In this document: piece after piece, positions 22,211-30,598 of the stretch
Layout: each line of letters starts with the position of its first letter
Position numbering within the stretch: the first letter of the stretch is position 1
From: Halorientalis persicus
GTDB lineage: Archaea; Halobacteriota; Halobacteria; Halobacteriales; Haloarculaceae
DNA length: 37,221 nucleotides
Direction of reading: 5' to 3'
Assembly: GCF_900110215.1 (NCBI RefSeq)
Contig: NZ_FOCX01000031.1
Span: forward strand, 1 to 37,221
Position numbers and translations under genes: made by a program
The notes under the pieces: model-generated
Told to the model about the DNA's origin: nothing
Database searches by the model: none
Seen by the model: the letters and a program-made list of their open reading frames with translations, nothing else

Positions 22211-25200
22211 ATGTGGGTGAGGAAGACCGTGACAGCAACGAATGCGGCACTGAAGCTAGGGGTACTGGCACTAGTCGCGGTACTGTGTCTCGGTGGGCCA
22301 CTCGCGGGAGCGGCTGCCGGGGTGCAGGCTGGGGCAGGCAACACGAGTATCGAGAACATACAGCAGGACAGCGCGGATGGGTCGCCGCTCGCTGGCACGA
22401 CGGTGACGACGACGGGCACCGTCACGGCGGTCGGTCCGGAGGGATTCCACATCCAGAACGGGACCGGCGCTTACAGCGGCGTGTACGTATACACGGGCGG
22501 TGCGCCGTCGGTGTCGACAGGCGACACGGTCTCAGTAACGGCACTGGTGAAAGAGTACTACGACCTGACGGAACTCGACGCGACGGCGGACGGTGCGTCG
22601 GTGACGGTGACCGGCACGGCACCGGTCCCAGACCCGGTCAAGCTCGACACGGGTGCGGCCGGGCAGGAAGCCTACGAGGGCGTGCTTGTCACGGTTGATG
22701 GCGTGACGGTGACGAGCACGCCCGGCGAGTACGGCGAGTGGGCGGTCGACGACGGGAGCGGTGAACTCGCCGTCGACGACGTGGCACCCAGCGACGCCAC
22801 GACGCCCGCGAAGAAGAACGCGACCGCCGACGCGATTACTGGCCCGCTGTTCTACAGCTTCGGCGCGTTCAAACTGCAGCCCACCGTCGTAGAGAACCTG
22901 CAGGCACCGTCGACCGGGGACGGCGACGGCAGTGACGGTGGGAGCGGCGGCGACGCTGGCGCCGATACGACCACGGTCACGCTGCTGTCATACAACGACA
23001 TCCAGACGGCGGCGGCAAAGGACGGCAACTTCTCGCGGCTCGTGACGCTCGTCGAGCGCCGCCGCGCGGCCCACGACAACCCGACGGTCGTGGCCGGTGC
23101 GGGTGACGAGGTCGGCCCGCATGCCCTGTCGCCGATCAGCCAGTGGCGCGCTCCGACCGACGTACTCAACCTGATGCAGCCGGACGCGGACGTCGTTGGC
23201 AACCACGAGTTCGACTACGGGTACGACGGGGTTTCACAGTTCACAGCGGCCTCGGAGTTCCCGTGGCTCTCGACGAACCTCGTCAACGAGTCGACCGGCG
23301 ATGGAATCCAGGGCTCGGAAGAGTACACCATCGTCGAACGCGACGGGGTCCGAATCGGCTTCGTCGGCCTCGTCGACGAGGGGGCGACCTACGGGAAGAC
23401 GAACATCGACTTCGCTGCCGAAGGCGCGAAACTGGAGGACTACACCGAGGACGGGCCGGCGACGGCGAAGCGACTCAAACAGGAGGAGAACGTGGACGTG
23501 GTGATCGCGCTGGCCCACACGGGTGTCCCGGACGCGAAGGATCTCGCCCGTGCGGACGACGGTGACTACATCGACGTCATCGCGGTCGGTGACGACGAGA
23601 TCTACTACCCACCACAACAGACGGCGGGTTCGATCATCACCGAGGGGTCGGCCCGTGCAGCCTATCTCGGGGAACTCAACCTCTCGGTGAACACGACCGA
23701 AAACGACGTGACGAACTGGAACGGCCACCTCCGACCGGTCACCGACGAAATCCCGAAGAACGAGACGGCCTCGGACATCATCAACGGCTACCGCGCCGAG
23801 GTGAGTCTCGACTCGGTCATCACGACGACCGAGACGCCGCTTGACGCGCGCTTCGACACGAACTACCACCGCGAGAGCGGCTATGGTAACCTGATCACCG
23901 ACTCCTTCCGCGCGACGACCGGCGCGGACGTCGCCATCACGAACCCTGGCGGCATCCGGTCGAACAGTGTCTACGGCCCGGGCGACATCACTGGCGGTGA
24001 CGTGTTTAACACGCTCCCGTTCCCGAACACGCTGGTGACGCTCGAACTCTCGGGCACGGAACTTCGCGAGACACTCCGACGGCAGGTCGTGACGCTCGAC
24101 AGCGACACGGGCCAGCAGTACGGAGCGGAGGTCAGCCAGCAAGTCAGCGGCGTCCGCTTCGAGTGGATTCCACACGGTGATGCGAGCTCGACGATCCGCG
24201 ACGTGTGGGTCAACCGTGCCGGCTCCGACGAGGCGTCCGATTGGGAACCGCTCGACGAGGACGCCACCTACGAGGTGACGGTCAATAGCTTCATGGCCGG
24301 TGGCGGCTCCGGGTACGACAACCTCGTCGACCAGCCACGGGTCGCCGTGACCAACACGCTTTACGCTGAGGCGGTCGTGGACTACGTCGAGCCGAAAGAC
24401 ACCATCGCACCGACGAGAGAGGGCCGGATGCGCCGCGTGACGGCCGATGCCGGCGAGGCCGACCTCGAACTCGACGGGGACGAGACGGCGACGCTGTCGC
24501 TGGCCGTACCCGACACTGCGACAGCGCTCGACGCCGACAGCGTCCGGATACTGAACGAGAGCGGCGCGTCGGTCGCAGCGACCGACGCCGATCTCGCGGA
24601 CGGCATCCTGACTGCGAGCGTCCCGGAGGCGGACGTAGGGAGCCTTCGCACCGACGGCGGCGACTTGGACCTCTACGCCAACTACACGGACTCGCGGTAC
24701 GCCGACCAGTGGGTCTACTGGGGGGCGGCGGTGCTGTCGGCCGAGGTGAACGCGACGGGGGCGGCACCCGAACCGGCGCCCGGTGACGGAACCGCGACCG
24801 TCTCGGTCGAGTCGGCCTCGCTCTCATCCGGTGGGGAGGCGACGGTGAATGTGACGCTCTCCGCGCCGGCGGGCTTCTCCGGCATAGATATGAACGTCTC
24901 CGCACAGGACCGTTCGGTGGCGACGGTCTCGTTCGACACGTTCGGTGACGACCTCTCGCTCACCGAGGTCAGCGGCCAGGTCTCCCCCGGCGTCTTCCTC
25001 CGGGCAGCCGACGTCGACAGTATGATCCAGCCCGGCGCGACGAACGTCACCCTCGCTACGGTCGACGTGGCAGCGGTCGGTACGGGGACGACGAACCTGA
25101 CGGTCCACGTTGATCGGTTCGACGACGAGACCGGGACGACGACGACGGTTGCGACAGCGCATGGACGCGTGACAGTCGGCCCGCCGGCACTCGGGCGCAG

Positions 25201-25408
25201 TCCCGGCGGCCGCTCGCCGACCGACCCCGACGGTGACGGTCGCTACGAGGACGTCAACGGGAACGGCCGGCTGGACTACGACGACGTGGCGACCCTGTTC
25301 GAAGCCCTCGACTCCGAGGCCGTGCAGGGCTACCCAACAGCCTACGATTTCAACGGGAACGGTCAGATCGACTTCGACGACGTGGTCACACTCTACGAGG
25401 AGACCTGA
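22211..25408 (+). CDS. Secreted 5'-nucleotidase with cohesin- and dockerin-like parts
   Basis: 1065 aa. The N-terminal hydrophobic run (LGVLALVAVLCLGG) is a signal peptide. Residues 45-230 look like the OB-fold domain found in YhcR-type nucleases. A metallophosphatase domain follows (LLSYNDIQTAAAKDGNF, VVAGAGDEV, VVGNHEFDYG), then the 5'-nucleotidase C-terminal domain (GYGNLITDSFRATTG, ITNPGGIRSN, NTLPFPNTLVTLELSG). The usual metal-binding DxH at the start is replaced by YNDIQ, as in other haloarchaeal members I recall. Near the C terminus is a cohesin-like beta region and two dockerin-type calcium loops (DPDGDGRYEDVNGNGRLDYD and DFNGNGQIDFDD). It would release phosphate from extracellular nucleotides or DNA. 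No cell-surface anchor is seen. Confidence 0.85.
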   Translation: MWVRKTVTATNAALKLGVLALVAVLCLGGPLAGAAAGVQAGAGNTSIENIQQDSADGSPLAGTTVTTTGTVTAVGPEGFHIQNGTGAYSGVYVYTGGAPSVSTGDTVSVTALVKEYYDLTELDATADGASVTVTGTAPVPDPVKLDTGAAGQEAYEGVLVTVDGVTVTSTPGEYGEWAVDDGSGELAVDDVAPSDATTPAKKNATADAITGPLFYSFGAFKLQPTVVENLQAPSTGDGDGSDGGSGGDAGADTTTVTLLSYNDIQTAAAKDGNFSRLVTLVERRRAAHDNPTVVAGAGDEVGPHALSPISQWRAPTDVLNLMQPDADVVGNHEFDYGYDGVSQFTAASEFPWLSTNLVNESTGDGIQGSEEYTIVERDGVRIGFVGLVDEGATYGKTNIDFAAEGAKLEDYTEDGPATAKRLKQEENVDVVIALAHTGVPDAKDLARADDGDYIDVIAVGDDEIYYPPQQTAGSIITEGSARAAYLGELNLSVNTTENDVTNWNGHLRPVTDEIPKNETASDIINGYRAEVSLDSVITTTETPLDARFDTNYHRESGYGNLITDSFRATTGADVAITNPGGIRSNSVYGPGDITGGDVFNTLPFPNTLVTLELSGTELRETLRRQVVTLDSDTGQQYGAEVSQQVSGVRFEWIPHGDASSTIRDVWVNRAGSDEASDWEPLDEDATYEVTVNSFMAGGGSGYDNLVDQPRVAVTNTLYAEAVVDYVEPKDTIAPTREGRMRRVTADAGEADLELDGDETATLSLAVPDTATALDADSVRILNESGASVAATDADLADGILTASVPEADVGSLRTDGGDLDLYANYTDSRYADQWVYWGAAVLSAEVNATGAAPEPAPGDGTATVSVESASLSSGGEATVNVTLSAPAGFSGIDMNVSAQDRSVATVSFDTFGDDLSLTEVSGQVSPGVFLRAADVDSMIQPGATNVTLATVDVAAVGTGTTNLTVHVDRFDDETGTTTTVATAHGRVTVGPPALGRSPGGRSPTDPDGDGRYEDVNGNGRLDYDDVATLFEALDSEAVQGYPTAYDFNGNGQIDFDDVVTLYEET

Positions 25409-26341
25409 TTCACAGTTCGTCGGAACCCGCAGCACTCCTTTTTGCTTCAGGCCGTCGTTTCGAACGGAGGGACTAGCCATGCTCGAAGCGAATGGTCACC
25501 TCCGTCCGGAGGCGGGTTTCCCCCGCGCAGAGTTAGCGGGGAAACCGAAATCACACGCGGTCGCAACTCCCAGGGGGTGGCCCTCGGTATCGTGAGAGAG
25601 GAGAGCGAGCTGCCGGTCAACGGTCAGCCAGTAGGGGCCGCCCGGTCCTGCCCACCGGAGTAGGCCGTAACCCGTCACACTATCTCGTTGTCGGAGAGTT
25701 GTTCGAAGCAGTGCGCAGTCCAGAATCCTGAGAGGGATCTATTAGCAGTATAGCTAAGTAGTATAGCTATACAGTAGGCCTTCGTACGGCTTAGTAGCTA
25801 GAACCGTCAGCAAGAGAGGGAATACGTGCGATTCTTCGGGGTCGAGGGACAGAATTCACACAGCCGGGCTTGCGGCTCCACGTTTGATCGAATCCGAATC
25901 GGGTCGTGACGGATAGCTCTTCGAGGGGCCTTCCTGGATTTCCGGGTTCGTTCGCTCGAGACGGATCCAGCCAGTGCATGAGAGTCTGCAAGTCATCGAT
26001 TTGGTAGTGCTGAGCAATGAAAACCGTTCGTGAAAATGAAACCACGGAGCGTGTGACATTTGACTCCTGAGTTCAGGCGGAACATCCGCATCGACGAGTA
26101 ATAAGACGCGCAAACCGCAGTGAAAATAGTTACCGGGTTACCAGCGGTCTATAGCCACAGGACTGCTATTGTTCGATATAGTCGTCCATCGAAAGGGACG
26201 AACGAGGAGGCAAAATTTTGCTGGACTCCATCGAGAGCCGGCCCGAGCCGACCGAGTTTTTGTCCGTCGGGCAGACCGAGTAGGTATGCCAGCACGGGAT
26301 CGAATCGGTGACCGAGTGGACGGCCGAGGGTTCGGCCAGCG
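25409..26341. other. Long intergenic region with remnants
   Basis: No intact gene seen. GGTTTCCCC/GGGGAAACC forms a hairpin near 25517-25549. Minus-strand frames around 25791-26113 read in pieces (MRVLLLVDADVPPELRS; FIAQHYQIDDLQTLMHWLD) and may be a frameshifted gene. A GTATAGCTATAC palindrome is at 25761. Confidence 0.4.
25761..25772. repeat. GTATAGCTATAC palindrome, copy 2
   Basis: Perfect 12-mer palindrome, preceded at 25748 by a partial copy (GTATAGCTAAG). Confidence 0.6.
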
Positions 26342-27181
26342 ATGAACATCCTTCTCACGAACGACGACGGGATCGACGCGCCGGGCCTGCGAGCGCTGGC
26401 GTCGGCGCTCGAAGCGATCGGCGACGTGACCGTCGTCGCCCCCGCCCAGAATCAGAGTGCAGTCGGCCGTGGGCTCTCCTACGGACGGATGGGGCCCGAC
26501 GGGTCCAACGGCGGTGAAGTCGGCCTCGGTGACGGTTCGGCCGATCCATTCACCGTGACGATCCCCCACGAGACACACGAACTCGGCTACGCGATCCACG
26601 GGACGCCCTGTGACTGCGTGATCCTCGGTGTCGATACGTTCGAACCCGACGTGGTCGTTGCGGGTTGTAACGCGGGCGCGAATCTCGGGATGCACGTCCT
26701 GCCTCGGTCTGGAACCGCCAGCGCCGCCACCGAGGCGGCATCGCTCGGCGTCCCCGGCATCGCTGTCTCGATGGACGTCCTCGGATTGGATCGGTCAGCG
26801 CTCGAACCGGCCGATTTCGAGCGGGCGTCCGTGATCGGACGCAACGTCGTCGACAGGGCATTTACTGCGGATGTGTTCGACGCCGTTGACTACTTCAATG
26901 TCAATGTCCCCCGGCCGGATCGGTCCATCGAAGGGGTCGCGATCACCCACCCGACAGCTCAGTACGATATGCACGCCGACCTCGCAGACGGTCGCTTCAG
27001 CATTCACAACCCGCTGTGGGCCGAGATGGCACAGGGAGACATCCCGGACGAGGACGGGAGTGACCGACGGGCGGTGCTGGATCAACGCGTGAGTGTCTCA
27101 CCGCTCACCCTGCCACAAAGCGGGATCGATGACGGAATCATCGACAGACTCGACGACTGTTTCGAAGATGTGACGGATTAA
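26342..27181 (+). CDS. surE: SurE 5'/3'-nucleotidase
   Basis: 279 aa, typical length. Starts MNILLTNDDGIDAPGL, with the metal-binding Asp-Asp pair of the NDDG motif. VVAPAQNQSAVGRG and the loop VVAGCNAGANLG supply the other conserved Asn/Ser-rich parts, and SGTASAATEAASLGVPGIAVS is the helix after it (two 10-residue halves). SurE removes phosphate from nucleoside monophosphates and short polyphosphate in the cytoplasm. No operon partner; it follows the secreted nucleotidase, making two nucleotide phosphatases side by side. Usually a chromosomal housekeeping gene. Confidence 0.92.
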   Translation: MNILLTNDDGIDAPGLRALASALEAIGDVTVVAPAQNQSAVGRGLSYGRMGPDGSNGGEVGLGDGSADPFTVTIPHETHELGYAIHGTPCDCVILGVDTFEPDVVVAGCNAGANLGMHVLPRSGTASAATEAASLGVPGIAVSMDVLGLDRSALEPADFERASVIGRNVVDRAFTADVFDAVDYFNVNVPRPDRSIEGVAITHPTAQYDMHADLADGRFSIHNPLWAEMAQGDIPDEDGSDRRAVLDQRVSVSPLTLPQSGIDDGIIDRLDDCFEDVTD

Positions 27182-27302
27182 TTTATATCCCCGATAGATC
27201 GAGCCTGTGTGTGATTTGCGGTCTGTCCCACATGTTCTGTGGGGACCCAGAATGGAGAAGGACCAGCAAGCTTGCGGATTTGGGGATATTTCGGACCCTG
27301 GC

Positions 27303-27692
27303 TCACTCTTTCGGGTTCACTGGGCCGATGTACTCATTTTTCCAGGAATCCCCTTCCCGCCACTGCCAGTAGTAGTAGCGATACTCGGTTTCAGCCGTCT
27401 GTTTGGTCGTTTTGATCGTGATGTAGGCGCCGCTGCTCGGCACGTCCTCGTAGTCGGCTGGGTCCGTCGAGAGGTCGCGCTCTTCCAGCTGTTCCCGCTC
27501 TTCCTCGTCGATCTCGTCGTCTGCCCGCCGTGTTTCCAACTCGGACTGCCGTTGGTTGCGCTTCCACGCTGCGAGTTCGTTCGCGTACGTCGCGACCGCT
27601 TCCAGCCGGTCCGGTGATTGTTTCTCAAGGGGGTCCAGGAGATAGGTTGGCAGGTCCGGCGGTGATGGTCTGGACTGTGGGTCGTCCGCCAT
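27303..27692 (-). CDS. Hypothetical protein beside orc1
   Basis: 129 aa from ATG 27692 (MADDPQSRPSPPDLP). N-terminal half is charged helix (ELETRRADDEIDEEEREQLE). The C-terminal half ends in aromatic-rich strands, YRYYYWQWREGDSWKNEYIG, a block I recall from haloarchaeal small proteins. Function unknown. Its start codon abuts the left GTTACCCCAC inverted repeat, which may control it. Confidence 0.72.
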   Translation of the reverse strand: MADDPQSRPSPPDLPTYLLDPLEKQSPDRLEAVATYANELAAWKRNQRQSELETRRADDEIDEEEREQLEERDLSTDPADYEDVPSSGAYITIKTTKQTAETEYRYYYWQWREGDSWKNEYIGPVNPKE

Positions 27693-27693
27693 A

Positions 27694-27734
27694 GTTACCC
27701 CACGTGACGAGATGAGTTCAATGTGTGGGGTAAC
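27694..27734. repeat. GTTACCCCAC inverted repeat, left copy
   Basis: GTTACCCCAC at 27694-27703 and GTGGGGTAAC at 27725-27734. A matching pair lies at 30431-30471, so the two bracket the orc1/origin module. Confidence 0.8.
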
Positions 27735-27781
27735 GATTGGCTTCGAGGCCAGTCGGTGCCATGGGCCACAGAGCCCTTGAA

Positions 27782-27801
27782 ACACATCGATAGAGGTGTG
27801 T
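27782..27801 (+). repeat. Origin recognition box 1
   Basis: ACACATCGATAGAGGTGTGT, downstream of the orc1 stop. Confidence 0.7.
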
Positions 27802-27946
27802 CCAGTCTCGTGATTTTGGCCTCAATCTGCCGAGAATTCCGAGATCGGTTCACCGTCGAGAGAGGTCTGTCGACAGGGAAATCTCTCAGCGAGTTCAGTA
27901 GTCGAAGTCGAAATTCCACCAGTCAGAGGGCCTATTTCTTGAGATT

Positions 27947-27966
27947 ACACATCGATAGAGGGGTGT
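27947..27966 (+). repeat. Origin recognition box 2
   Basis: ACACATCGATAGAGGGGTGT. Confidence 0.75.
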
Positions 27967-28061
27967 CCGATATTTTGTTACTCATGCTAGCTCAATTGAG
28001 TCGTCGCTCGGCGGATTGTTTCAATCGACCGAATTTTGGGAATTGCCAGCATTCGTAGTGT

Positions 28062-28081
28062 ACACATCGATAGAGGGGTGT
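28062..28081 (+). repeat. Origin recognition box 3
   Basis: ACACATCGATAGAGGGGTGT, 66 bases past the orc1 stop codon. Confidence 0.75.
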
Positions 28082-28146
28082 GTTTGGCCGAATCAGAACT
28101 GCTCGAGACAGCAGTCGGATCTGGGAATTGGTCGGTACCTGAGAAC

Positions 28147-29643
28147 TCAGGATTGGTTCCGGAGTTGTGCTTTAACAACCGTCTGGACTTCGTCCGGGGA
28201 GACCATGTCGATGCGGGAGTCCTCCCGAAGCGTATCGAGAATGGTATCGGGGCGTTCGGCAAACTGGAATTCGAGGAACATCCCCGAACTGGGGCCGTGG
28301 CTGCGGCGCTCGAAGTCAACCAGTGAGTAGGTCGTCAGCTCTTTCATCTTGTTGACATAGGTCTCCTGGTGGTACTGGTCGGCCCCGATCGCATCGGTGA
28401 GGAACTGGTAGACTCGATAGCCGGTCGTACTGCGCGCGGTGCCGTCTTCGGTCTCGTTCGCGACGGTCGCAGTCGCGTACAGGCAGAGCTTCTTCTGAGT
28501 GCTGATCCCGCGGATGACTTCGAGGACGCGGTTTTTCTCGACTTTCTCCTGTGCGTTCCGGACATGTTCCTCCCGGACTTCGGAATCACCCTCGCGCTCG
28601 GCTAGTTCGCCAGCTACCCGCATGAGATCGATCGCTTTTCGGGCGTCCCCGTGTGTCTGTGCCGCGAACGCCGCCGCCAGCGGGATCACGTCGTCACTAA
28701 GGACATCGTCGTAGAATGCGTCCTGGCGGCGCCGGAGGATCGCCTTGAGCTGGTTGGCGTCGTAGTCGTCGAAGTGAACGTCCTCCGGAGTGAACGAACT
28801 CAGTGCCCGGCTCCCCACCGCCTCCATCATCTTCGTGTCGTTGGAGATCGCGACGACCGAGATGTGCGCGGAGAGGTCGTCGATAGCTCCAGACCGTGAG
28901 AGTTGATAGAGCAGCCGTGAGAACGCCGGGTCCTGTTTGTCCCGGCGACCCACGAGCATGTCCAGCTCGTCAAGCACGAAAACCACGGAGTCGAAATTCT
29001 CGCTGACGATACGGTACAGTTCGTCCCACTTCTCTTTCGTCGCGACTCCGTGTTTGGGTACCTCGACGGAGACACCAGCTTCATCGGCGGCTCGCTCGGC
29101 CAGTTCGTAGACGGCGATGCCGAGGGTATCGAGGTCCTGGCAGTTCACTTCGACGGTCCCGAACCTGATATCGCGTTGCTCACAGATGTTGCTGATGTTC
29201 TTACAGACCGCCTTCGTAATCAGGGATTTGCCCGTCCCCGACGGGCCGTAGAGAAAGAGATTCGGGGGTCGGTTGTCACCGAGCGCGACGCGCAACATCT
29301 TCGTAACTTCCTGGAGTTGGGTGTCCCGACCGACGATTCGATCCTCCTCGACGACGTAGTTCGGATCGAGCAAGGACCGGTCCCGGATCAGCCCTTCCTG
29401 TTCGTCGAACTCCAGCAGCATTTCTTCGATAGACTCCGACTCATTGTCGCTAGGGACTTGATCCGAATCCGATTCGGTTGGATTCGCCGGTTCCCCATCG
29501 ATCGGTGGGGCCGATTGATCCGCCTCGTGGTCCCCATCCTCGATATCCGATGACGGATCGGACCGAACAGATGGTGACCGCTCTCCGGACTCCGAATCAT
29601 CATCGACGGTCTCGGAGCCGTCAGTATCCATGTCAGCACACAT
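28147..29643 (-). CDS. orc1: Orc1/Cdc6 replication initiator
   Basis: 498 aa; the start may be the second Met (MDTDGSE). The first 85 residues are acidic and disordered. The AAA+ core follows: Walker A YGPSGTGKSLITK, Walker B VVFVLDELDML, sensor region SVVAISNDTKM. The C-terminal part is a winged helix (LVDFERRSHGPSSGMFLEF). Orc1 binds origin boxes and loads the MCM helicase. Eight boxes flank the gene, three downstream and five upstream, so the gene and its origin form one replication unit. The upstream boxes lie in its own promoter region, fitting self-control. Confidence 0.95.
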   Translation of the reverse strand: MCADMDTDGSETVDDDSESGERSPSVRSDPSSDIEDGDHEADQSAPPIDGEPANPTESDSDQVPSDNESESIEEMLLEFDEQEGLIRDRSLLDPNYVVEEDRIVGRDTQLQEVTKMLRVALGDNRPPNLFLYGPSGTGKSLITKAVCKNISNICEQRDIRFGTVEVNCQDLDTLGIAVYELAERAADEAGVSVEVPKHGVATKEKWDELYRIVSENFDSVVFVLDELDMLVGRRDKQDPAFSRLLYQLSRSGAIDDLSAHISVVAISNDTKMMEAVGSRALSSFTPEDVHFDDYDANQLKAILRRRQDAFYDDVLSDDVIPLAAAFAAQTHGDARKAIDLMRVAGELAEREGDSEVREEHVRNAQEKVEKNRVLEVIRGISTQKKLCLYATATVANETEDGTARSTTGYRVYQFLTDAIGADQYHQETYVNKMKELTTYSLVDFERRSHGPSSGMFLEFQFAERPDTILDTLREDSRIDMVSPDEVQTVVKAQLRNQS

Positions 29644-29666
29644 TCAGGCAATGATGAAAAGTGTTG

Positions 29667-29686
29667 CCCCACCTCTATCGAAGTGT
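29667..29686 (-). repeat. Origin recognition box 4
   Basis: Minus strand: ACACTTCGATAGAGGTGGGG, close to the orc1 start. Confidence 0.65.
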
Positions 29687-29808
29687 GATTGCCCGATAAG
29701 GGAACTAGTACTCTCGAATTATCGGGATGCCGAATCTCGACCTAAATCAGTCCATGAGCGTCCGACGAAGTGAATCATAGGGAACGAAGGAACAACTGAT
29801 GGACACGC

Positions 29809-29828
29809 ACACCCCTCTATCGATGTGT
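29809..29828 (-). repeat. Origin recognition box 5
   Basis: Minus strand: ACACATCGATAGAGGGGTGT, identical to boxes 2 and 3. Confidence 0.75.
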
Positions 29829-30031
29829 TCGAGGGATCAAGAGGGAGGGGGGTAATAGAGGGGTTAGGAAAGGAAGTTCAATCTCTTTGATCGCCTCCTA
29901 AGGGTCACTAATTTACAATACTCGGTAGATTAGGATACCCTCAGGAACTTCAACAGCTCCTAAAAGCGGTTCTATTTGCTGGCTTCTCTTCTTTCCTTCT
30001 CTCTTCTTCTAGCTAGCTAGAAACTAGACAC

Positions 30032-30051
30032 ACACCCCTCTATCGAAGTGT
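30032..30051 (-). repeat. Origin recognition box 6
   Basis: Minus strand: ACACTTCGATAGAGGGGTGT, left border of the AT-rich part. Confidence 0.75.
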
Positions 30052-30232
30052 TCGATGTGTTTTCTCTGGCAAGTCCATCGTAGCTAGGACTGATGCCCCC
30101 AGATTCCGGGTTCACTTTCACTATATCTTAGTATGTTTTGTACGCTCAATACCTCTCGTTGGGGATCTGCTCTGGTATCCTCCTGTATAACACACAAAAT
30201 ATCTCTCTAACCCCCTGCCCTCTCTTTGAAGA

Positions 30233-30252
30233 ACACATCGATAGAGGGGTGT
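30233..30252 (+). repeat. Origin recognition box 7
   Basis: ACACATCGATAGAGGGGTGT, opposite orientation to box 6. Confidence 0.75.
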
Positions 30253-30364
30253 CGGTGTACTCGTTCAGATATCTAAATCTTCATTGCCTCATCGAGATGT
30301 CTGCGGCAACCTCGAGCAATTCTCACAATGCCGTTCTTGAAGTCGATTAGACAGGAGAGAGAAT

Positions 30365-30384
30365 ACACATCGATAGAGGTGTGT
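30365..30384 (+). repeat. Origin recognition box 8
   Basis: ACACATCGATAGAGGTGTGT, identical to box 1. Confidence 0.75.
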
Positions 30385-30430
30385 CCGGTTCGATGAGGAT
30401 CTGGTGTAGTGGCCTCAACCTATTTTGACC

Positions 30431-30471
30431 GTTACCCCACAAGACCGTAATGATCTAAACTGTGGGGTAAC
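30431..30471. repeat. GTTACCCCAC inverted repeat, right copy
   Basis: GTTACCCCACA (30431-30441) and TGTGGGGTAAC (30461-30471), with an unrelated 19-base loop. Lies 128 bases before the ligase start. Confidence 0.8.
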
Positions 30472-30598
30472 TGCTGTTGACCTGCCGTCCACAATTTTTC
30501 TCTGAAGCTGTCTTCCCGGCTGACGTATCTTCCCGGTTCTTTGGAACCCGTTGAATCGAGACTGCAAATTAACCACCTGGAATCCATAATGGGCTCAA

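Larger units (their letters stand above)
29644..30471. other. Replication origin region
   Basis: Between orc1 and the ligase gene. It holds five origin boxes in both directions and an AT-rich stretch (about 29,880-30,230) bounded by inward-facing pairs, as in haloarchaeal origins. No gene seen. The right GTTACCCCAC inverted repeat closes it. Confidence 0.85.

Noticed and set aside
27694-30471. CRISPR array made by the ACACATCGATAGAGG repeats
   Set aside because: Spacing is irregular (about 100-1600 bases) and orientation varies; the repeats match origin boxes around orc1. No CRISPR array seen in the window.
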